Assembly: GCA_020430865.1 (NCBI GenBank) | Contig: JAGQIY010000194.1 | Coordinates: forward strand, 1 to 11,061 | Length of the DNA stretch: 11,061 nt | Direction: 5' to 3' | Source: Myxococcales bacterium | Lineage (GTDB): Bacteria; Myxococcota; Polyangia; Polyangiales; Polyangiaceae | The notes under the pieces: generated by a model | The model's input: only the letters and a program-made list of their open reading frames with translations | What the model was told of the DNA's origin: nothing | The model's database searches: none | In this document: positions 6,515 through 11,061 of the stretch, piece after piece | How the letters are laid out: every line of letters starts with the position of its first letter | Numbering within the stretch: the stretch's first letter is position 1 | Translations under genes and position numbers: made by a program

Positions 6515-7387
6515 GTGGGAGGCTTGAGCACATCGCTCGGATCCAAGTTGCTGGCCGTGCGACGCGCGGGCAGCGCAGCGGTGATGGGCGTGCTCAACGT
6601 CACGCCCGACTCCTTCTCCGACGGCGGAGATTTCCTCGCGCCAAGCGCGGCGAGGAATCGCGTCGATGCGCTGCTCGCCGACGGCGCGGACATCGTCGAC
6701 ATCGGGGGCGAGTCTTCCCGTCCGGGTGCTGCTGCCATCCCGCCCAGGGAACAGGTCGAGCGCATCGAGCCTGCGCTCCGCTACGCCGTCGGGCGCGGCG
6801 CCCTGGTCAGCATCGACACCACGTCGCCCGAGGTGGCGGAGCGCTGCCTGGAGCTCGGCGCCACGTTGATCAACGACGTTTCTTGCCTCACGGAACCGGA
6901 TCTCGCGGGTGTGGTGGCCAAGGCAGGCGGCGACCTGCTGATCATGCACGCTCGCGGGCCAATGAGCCGCATGCCCGGCTTCAGCGAGTGGCCAGACGAC
7001 GCCTACGCGGACGTGGTACTCGACGTGGCGCGAGAGTGGTCCACGGCGCGCGATCGAGCGATGGAGCGCGGTCTGGCACGGGAGCGCATCTTCTTCGATC
7101 CTGGACTCGGCTTCGCCAAGAACGCGAGGCACTCGTTCGAGGTGCTGCGCCGGCTCCAGGAGTTCAAGAGGCTCGAGGCACCGATCTTCGTCGGCCCGGG
7201 CCGCAAGTCGTTCATCGCTGCGGTCGATCCCTCCCCCCCCGCTGAACGCCTGGGCGGGACCATCGCGGCCTGTGTAATTTCCGCACAGAAAGGCGCTCAC
7301 GCGCTCCGCGTCCACGACGTGCGCGAGGTGCGACAGGCCCTGGCCGTGCTCGGTGCCTCCGAGGACAACGAGGTGGGCCATGCTTGA
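6515..7387 (+). CDS. folP: Dihydropteroate synthase
   Basis: The enzyme joins p-aminobenzoate to the pterin diphosphate in folate synthesis (cytoplasmic TIM barrel, target of sulfonamides). The full motif set is present: MGVLNVTPDSFSDGG (pterin loop 1), DIGGESSRPGA (loop 2), SIDTTSPEVAERCLELGATLINDVSC, LLIMHARGP, FFDPGLGFAKNARHSFEVLRR, VGPGRKSFIAA and ALRVHDVREVRQA. From the GTG at 6515 it has 290 residues, close to the usual 270-285. The start is uncertain. GTG 6515 and TTG 6524 both leave the short N-terminal strand before MGVLN, but neither has a well-spaced ribosome binding site; GGGAGG at 6517-6522 is too close to the TTG. The stop overlaps the next gene's start by eight bases. The folP-dacA-cdaR order is common in deltaproteobacteria, so this is likely the housekeeping copy and not a mobile sul gene. 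Confidence 0.95.
   Translation: MGGLSTSLGSKLLAVRRAGSAAVMGVLNVTPDSFSDGGDFLAPSAARNRVDALLADGADIVDIGGESSRPGAAAIPPREQVERIEPALRYAVGRGALVSIDTTSPEVAERCLELGATLINDVSCLTEPDLAGVVAKAGGDLLIMHARGPMSRMPGFSEWPDDAYADVVLDVAREWSTARDRAMERGLARERIFFDPGLGFAKNARHSFEVLRRLQEFKRLEAPIFVGPGRKSFIAAVDPSPPAERLGGTIAACVISAQKGAHALRVHDVREVRQALAVLGASEDNEVGHA
7370..7376 (+). promoter_or_regulatory. Ribosome binding site for dacA inside folP
   Basis: GAGGTGG lies inside the folP coding region; its GAGG core is six bases before the ATG at 7380. It selects this ATG over the in-frame ATG at 7353, which would add nine residues not typical of the family. Confidence 0.55.
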
Positions 7388-8612
7388 GCGCCTGGTCGCG
7401 TACTTCACGGACCGCACCTGGGTGCAGCTGGGGCGCGACTTCCTCGACGTGAGCATCGTCTACTACCTGTTCTATCGCGCGTTGCTCGTCGTGCGCGGGA
7501 CACGCGCGATTCAGGTCGGTTTCGGGCTCGGCGCCGTCCTGCTGCTCTACGTCGTCGCCCAGCGACTCCAGCTGGAGACCGTGATCAACATCCTGGGTGC
7601 GCTGATCTCCAGCATGATCTTGCTGGTGGTGGTCGTCTTCCAGAACGACATCCGCCGCGGCTTGATGCGACTGGGGCGCGGCGCCACCTGGACTGGCACG
7701 CGAAACGCGGAGACGCGGGTGATCGACGACGTGGTCGAGGCAGCGACGGAGCTGGCTCGTCACCGCATGGGCGCGATCATCTGCTTCGAGAAGGACGCCA
7801 ACCTCGACGAGTTCGTGGAGCAGAGCCACAAGGGCATCGACCTCGACGCCCAGGTCTCCCGCGAGCTGCTGGTCAGCCTGTTCGTGCCCGAGGGCACGAA
7901 CAAGCTGCATGACGGCGCGATCATCATTCGCAACCTGCGCATCGCGAAGGCTGGCGTGTTCTTCCCCATGGGGGGCACCAAGGCCGTCGACACGAAGTTC
8001 GGCTCGCGCCACCGCGCGGCGATCGCCATCACCGAAGAGACAGACGCGGTGCTGGTGGTGGTCAGCGAGGAGCGCGGCACCATCAGCTTCTGCTTCAACG
8101 GCAACATCGTGTCCCCGATTTCCGCAGGGGATCTGCGCAGCATGCTGGAGGCCGAGGTCGGCCCGAAGAAGAAGCCCGCGAAGAAGAAGGCGGCCGCCGC
8201 GCGGCCGTCTGCCTCGCCTCCCGCGAGCAAGACGCCGCCTGCGGCGGATCGCAGCTCTCGCATCAGCGCGCCTCCCCCCCGTCCGAGCCAGGTCCCGGAA
8301 GAGCGGCCGAGTCGCAGCGAAGATCGCAAGACGGCGACCAGCGTGGAGGACACCGGCCCGGTCAGCATCCGGTTCTCCGGCGCGCCCGACAGTGAACGCC
8401 GCGCTACACAACCCGCCGAGGACACCCCCAAGCCGCTCCGCCGCAGCGTCCCCAAGGACAAGGAGAAGGACGCCGCCGAGACGGACGCTGCGGAGCGCCC
8501 GAGCCTCGAGGCCGTCGCGAATCCGACTCCTCTCGCCCCCGCGAGCACTCCCAAGCCAATGCGCGGTGACGGAAACGACGGCTCCCCGAGCGATCCGGGA
8601 GAGGGCGCGTGA
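7380..8612 (+). CDS. dacA: Membrane diadenylate cyclase (CdaA/DacA) with long disordered C-terminal tail
   Basis: It makes cyclic di-AMP from two ATP. The 410-residue protein starts with three membrane helices (about 22-40, 44-61, 67-88), followed by FQNDIRRGLMRLGRG, the usual linker of CdaA-class enzymes. The DAC domain has NKLHDGAIII (DGA at 178-180) and FGSRHRAAIAITEETDA (RHR at 210-212), then VVVSEERGTISF. Both catalytic motifs are intact; the residue before RHR is Ser where most family members have Thr. The enzymatic part ends near residue 260, the normal length of the whole protein. Residues 261-410 are an added low-complexity tail that begins GPKKKPAKKKAAAARP and continues rich in Pro, Ser, Lys, Arg and Glu. 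The tail keeps the local base composition and runs straight to the stop, so a frameshift artefact is unlikely. The gene overlaps folP upstream and cdaR downstream, indicating co-translation with its regulator. Confidence 0.96.
   Translation: MLERLVAYFTDRTWVQLGRDFLDVSIVYYLFYRALLVVRGTRAIQVGFGLGAVLLLYVVAQRLQLETVINILGALISSMILLVVVVFQNDIRRGLMRLGRGATWTGTRNAETRVIDDVVEAATELARHRMGAIICFEKDANLDEFVEQSHKGIDLDAQVSRELLVSLFVPEGTNKLHDGAIIIRNLRIAKAGVFFPMGGTKAVDTKFGSRHRAAIAITEETDAVLVVVSEERGTISFCFNGNIVSPISAGDLRSMLEAEVGPKKKPAKKKAAAARPSASPPASKTPPAADRSSRISAPPPRPSQVPEERPSRSEDRKTATSVEDTGPVSIRFSGAPDSERRATQPAEDTPKPLRRSVPKDKEKDAAETDAAERPSLEAVANPTPLAPASTPKPMRGDGNDGSPSDPGEGA
8597..8605 (+). promoter_or_regulatory. Ribosome binding site for cdaR
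   Basis: The purine run GGGAGAGGG precedes two possible starts. Its second half (GAGGG) is six bases from the ATG at 8612, and its first half (GGAG) is seven bases from the GTG at 8609. Either start adds or removes only one residue. Confidence 0.6.
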
Positions 8613-9568
8613 TGTCTGCAATCTGGGCGTGGATTGGGCATGCCTTCACCGAGAACATCGGGCTGAAGCTGCTCGCGTTCACCTTCGCGCTGGGGCTGTT
8701 CGCCTACCAGCACAGCCGGGAGGACCAGCAGCAGCGCACGGTGCCGGTCGGGGTCGTCTTGCGTCTCCCTCCGGAAAGCGAGAAGCGGGAGTTGATGACC
8801 CCGACCCCCGCCAACGTTCACGTCACACTGCGGGGTTCGACTCGGGCCATCGATCGCCTGATCGCCACCGGAATAGCCCCGGTGGAGCTGGACCTGCGAG
8901 ACGGACACACGGAGCGCATCAACTTCGAACCCGACATGTTCGCCCTGCCGATGGACGTCGAGGTCACGATCGTCGACCCGCCCAGCATCGAGCTCGAGTG
9001 GCAAGACGTCGTCACGCGGCAAATCCCCGTGCAGGCCTCGATCACCGGAAAGCCCGCGGAAGGCTACGTGGTGAAGGGCGATCTGAAGGTGGACCCGACC
9101 CACGTCACCGTGGAAGGGCCGGTGAGCCTGGTGGAGGTGATGCAGTTCGCGCGCCTCTCGGCGTTCGACGTCTCAGGGCTCACCGAGGGCGTCTACCGCC
9201 GGCGCATCGCCATCGACGACCCACCGCCGCGCGTGCGCTACGTGGACCCGAGGACGCCGCGCCCCGCGGTCACGGTCACGATCGCCCGACGGGTCGGAGA
9301 GCAGCTGTTCCCAGCTCGCCCGGTGGAGGTCGTCGGCGTGACCGGCGGCAGGACCAATCCGCGCACGGTCGACGTGAACGTGATCGGCCCGCCGGAGGTC
9401 GTACGGGCGCTGCGGGCCGAGCAGGTGGTGCCCCGAGTCGACCTCACCAAGGCCGTCGACATCGATCTGGACGAGCAGAAGCACGGCTCGGCGACCCTCC
9501 CCGTGGAGGTCGAGATCGCCGATGCCGAGGTGAAAGTGCAGCCCCCGAAGGTCAACGTTCGCTGGTAG
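8612..9568 (+). CDS. cdaR: YbbR-repeat protein, CdaR-type regulator of the diadenylate cyclase
   Basis: The protein has 318 residues. A short cytoplasmic start (MSAIWAWIGHAFTENIGLK) leads into one membrane helix (about 18-33), then an all-extracytoplasmic region. Three YbbR-type repeats can be seen. The first runs about 42-130, with VHVTLRGSTRAIDRL and VELDLRDG. The second runs about 131-225, with VTVEGPVSLVEVMQFARLSAFDVSGLTEG split across its strands. The third runs about 230-318, with DVNVIGPPEVVRAL and VPRVDLTKAVDIDL. In Firmicutes, CdaR binds CdaA at the membrane and modulates its activity; the same role is inferred from the fused gene order. The gene overlaps the dacA stop (TGATG). The peptidoglycan gene glmM, which often follows cdaR, is not next: 35 bases on, a convergent gene ends. 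Confidence 0.9.
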   Translation: MSAIWAWIGHAFTENIGLKLLAFTFALGLFAYQHSREDQQQRTVPVGVVLRLPPESEKRELMTPTPANVHVTLRGSTRAIDRLIATGIAPVELDLRDGHTERINFEPDMFALPMDVEVTIVDPPSIELEWQDVVTRQIPVQASITGKPAEGYVVKGDLKVDPTHVTVEGPVSLVEVMQFARLSAFDVSGLTEGVYRRRIAIDDPPPRVRYVDPRTPRPAVTVTIARRVGEQLFPARPVEVVGVTGGRTNPRTVDVNVIGPPEVVRALRAEQVVPRVDLTKAVDIDLDEQKHGSATLPVEVEIADAEVKVQPPKVNVRW

Positions 9569-9579
9569 CGGCGCGACCC

Positions 9580-9597
9580 CTGGGGGCTCTCACCCAG
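9580..9597. repeat. Small hairpin between convergent cdaR and the TM-helix gene
   Basis: CTGGG pairs with CCCAG around an eight-base loop in the 35-base gap. With five base pairs and no T-run, it is at most a weak bidirectional terminator. Confidence 0.2.
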
Positions 9598-9603
9598 CAC
9601 GAG

Positions 9604-11040
9604 CTACTGACGGCGACGATACTCCTTGTCGAGTACCCGCGAGGCCACGTCGCGCCCCCCGAGGCCGAAGGCCAGCGCCGCTGCGAGGCACACCGAGCCG
9701 AGTACGATGGCGAAACCGATGGCGATCAGCTGCCGTCCAACGCCCAGCTGTTGAAGTGCCACCATCGCGGAGAAGGCGATGATCGCGACCTGAGCGATGG
9801 GGCCCGTCGCCTTGACCAGGCGGTCCTTGCTCGACGCGGTGAGGTCGGCGATGCGTTGACGCGCCCACCCCCCGGCCCAGAGCCCCGCGCCGACCACCAG
9901 CACCGCCGCGAACGCGTTCGGTAGATAGGCCAGAAAGCCGTCGAGCAGCGCCGCCAGACCATCGAGCTCCATCGTGCCCAGGGCCTGTCGCAAGAACAGC
10001 AGCACGATCACCGCACCGACGAACAGCCCCGCGACGTCGGCCGGTGTCCGCGTCCCCTCGGAGCCGGTAGCGCCGAGGAGCTCGTCTGCTTCATCGAGGG
10101 GCCGCTCGGCCTCGCCAGCGTCATGCTCCAGGCGCTCGTTGAGCAGCGCCTTCGAGCGCTCTTCCTGGACCTTGCTGGCGCCGGTCTCCTGATAGATGCC
10201 GATGTGGGCCATCAAGGTGTTGAAGCCCAGTGCCGCGAGGAGACGAGCTGCGACCCGCGCGGCAACGCGCGCCGCGATCACGCCGATCGCCAGCAACACG
10301 GCGCCGATGAACAGCTTCGGCAGGTAGACGTAGACTCGGTCCAACATCAGCTTCAGCGGCGCGCTGATCTCCTCGATCTCCAGGCGTCCGACGGCGCTGA
10401 TGGTGAACTGCAGCAGGATGAAAGCCATCACGGCCGTTCCCAGGATCCCGCTGACCGAGTGCTCGCCCGTGATGCGCCCGAAGCCCAGGCGAGTCACCGC
10501 ACGATCCACGCCCACGCGGTGCAGCACGCTGGACACCACGCGACGAGCCAGCTTCGAGAGGAAGTAGCCCGCGAGCAACAAGAGCAGCGCCGCGCCAACC
10601 TTGGGAAGGTAGGTCGCGACGGCGGCGAAGGCTCGAGACAGCGGATCCGCGAGCACCCCGATGCGCAGAGCCTCGAGCACGGGAATCGCGGTGACGATCA
10701 GGATCACCCAGTAGGCGACCTCTGCAATCATTTCCGTGGGAGAGCTGCCTTCCGCCTCCGCCGCGACCGCTTCCTCTTCACCCCCGAGCGCCTCGAGGCG
10801 GCGTTCCAGATCGAGCCTGCCGAGGCCAGCCACGATCAAGCGGCGCACCCCCTTGGCCACGAGGAAACCGATGAACCCGATGATCAACGCCTTCAACAGG
10901 CTCGGGACCGCGCTCGCGAGACCGTTGAGCAAGGTCACGATGGGCGTGGTCACCGCGGTGATCCCCAGGTAGTTGAAGAAGGCGATGGCGACGAACAGGA
11001 TCCCCACGTAGTAGAAGGCCTTCGAGACGAAGCGCTCCAC
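9604..11040 (-). CDS. MscS-related membrane protein with repeated 'conserved TM helix' units (CmpX-like)
   Basis: The visible protein has 478 residues from a GTG at 11040. The frame also stays open to the right edge (seven more codons), so the true start may lie outside. Four similar units each start with a Pro-centred turn followed by a long hydrophobic helix and basic residues: AVPSLLKALIIGFIGFLVAK with RR (Pro46), YLPKVGAALLLLLAGYF with ARR (Pro146), YLPKLFIGAVLLAIGVIAAR (Pro241) and YLPNAFAAVLVVGAGLWAGG (Pro374). The end, LAAALAFGLGGRDVASRVL, is typical of this TM-helix repeat family. I see no MscS beta domain, so it is related to mechanosensitive channels but is not a standard MscS. Hydrophilic loops, including a charged one near 285-335, separate the units. 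It is convergent with cdaR; a role in osmotic response is suggested only by the c-di-AMP neighbourhood. Confidence 0.82.
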   Translation of the reverse strand: MERFVSKAFYYVGILFVAIAFFNYLGITAVTTPIVTLLNGLASAVPSLLKALIIGFIGFLVAKGVRRLIVAGLGRLDLERRLEALGGEEEAVAAEAEGSSPTEMIAEVAYWVILIVTAIPVLEALRIGVLADPLSRAFAAVATYLPKVGAALLLLLAGYFLSKLARRVVSSVLHRVGVDRAVTRLGFGRITGEHSVSGILGTAVMAFILLQFTISAVGRLEIEEISAPLKLMLDRVYVYLPKLFIGAVLLAIGVIAARVAARVAARLLAALGFNTLMAHIGIYQETGASKVQEERSKALLNERLEHDAGEAERPLDEADELLGATGSEGTRTPADVAGLFVGAVIVLLFLRQALGTMELDGLAALLDGFLAYLPNAFAAVLVVGAGLWAGGWARQRIADLTASSKDRLVKATGPIAQVAIIAFSAMVALQQLGVGRQLIAIGFAIVLGSVCLAAALAFGLGGRDVASRVLDKEYRRRQ

Positions 11041-11061
11041 CCGCGCGCCGTGCTCGCTGCC

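Noticed and set aside
6515..7387. Acquired sulfonamide-resistance (sul-type) dihydropteroate synthase
   Set aside because: The pterin loops keep the ordinary TPDSFSDGG and RPGA wording, base composition matches the neighbours, and the gene is embedded in the folP-dacA-cdaR operon with no mobile element nearby.
7212..8621. Long minus-strand frame over dacA, and a second one over 7760-9103
   Set aside because: Both overlap genes with intact catalytic motifs and show no recognisable domain; they are composition artefacts.
7909..9924. 671-codon plus-strand frame across dacA, cdaR and the convergent gene
   Set aside because: It runs through three well-supported genes in another frame, and its product is an Arg/Pro/Ala-rich string without motifs.

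Overview
The window is very GC-rich, with G or C at most third codon positions, and genes are tightly packed with frequent 4 to 10 base overlaps or gaps. The deltaproteobacterial folP-dacA-cdaR gene order, a cysteine-rich predicted lipoprotein, a VLCAD/ACAD9-like acyl-CoA dehydrogenase and enzymes with long disordered tails suggest a myxobacterium-like member of Myxococcota. That assignment is inference. No rRNA, tRNA, insertion sequence or CRISPR array was seen.

Layout. (1) 1-1212, plus strand: the 3' end of a DUF692/MNIO-family gene, overlapped by a DUF2063 partner gene. This is the enzyme/partner pair of copper-related peptide (bufferin-type) modification loci; the precursor peptide gene would lie off the left edge. 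(2) 1223-6108, minus strand, transcribed right to left: a PgpH-type 7TM-HD cyclic-di-AMP phosphodiesterase, then after 9 bases an acyl-CoA dehydrogenase, then after about 100 bases a predicted lipoprotein of the endonuclease/exonuclease/phosphatase fold. (3) 6109-6514: a roughly 400-base divergent intergenic region that should hold the promoters of both flanking operons. (4) 6515-9568, plus strand: folP (dihydropteroate synthase), dacA/cdaA (membrane diadenylate cyclase) and cdaR (YbbR-repeat regulator), all overlapping. (5) 9604-11040, minus strand and convergent with cdaR: a membrane protein with four MscS-related 'conserved TM helix' repeats, possibly continuing past the right edge.

Biologically, the core is a cyclic-di-AMP make/break locus: the cyclase and its extracytoplasmic partner on one side of a shared control region, and the phosphodiesterase on the other. 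A mechanosensitive-channel-like gene sits next to it, which fits the known role of c-di-AMP in osmotic and potassium homeostasis. The individual families are known. The less ordinary points are an aspartate in place of the catalytic glutamate of the acyl-CoA dehydrogenase, an eight-cysteine insertion in the phosphatase-fold lipoprotein, a very short extracytoplasmic domain in the phosphodiesterase, and long disordered tails on both c-di-AMP enzymes. I found no clear evidence of a wholly undescribed system.
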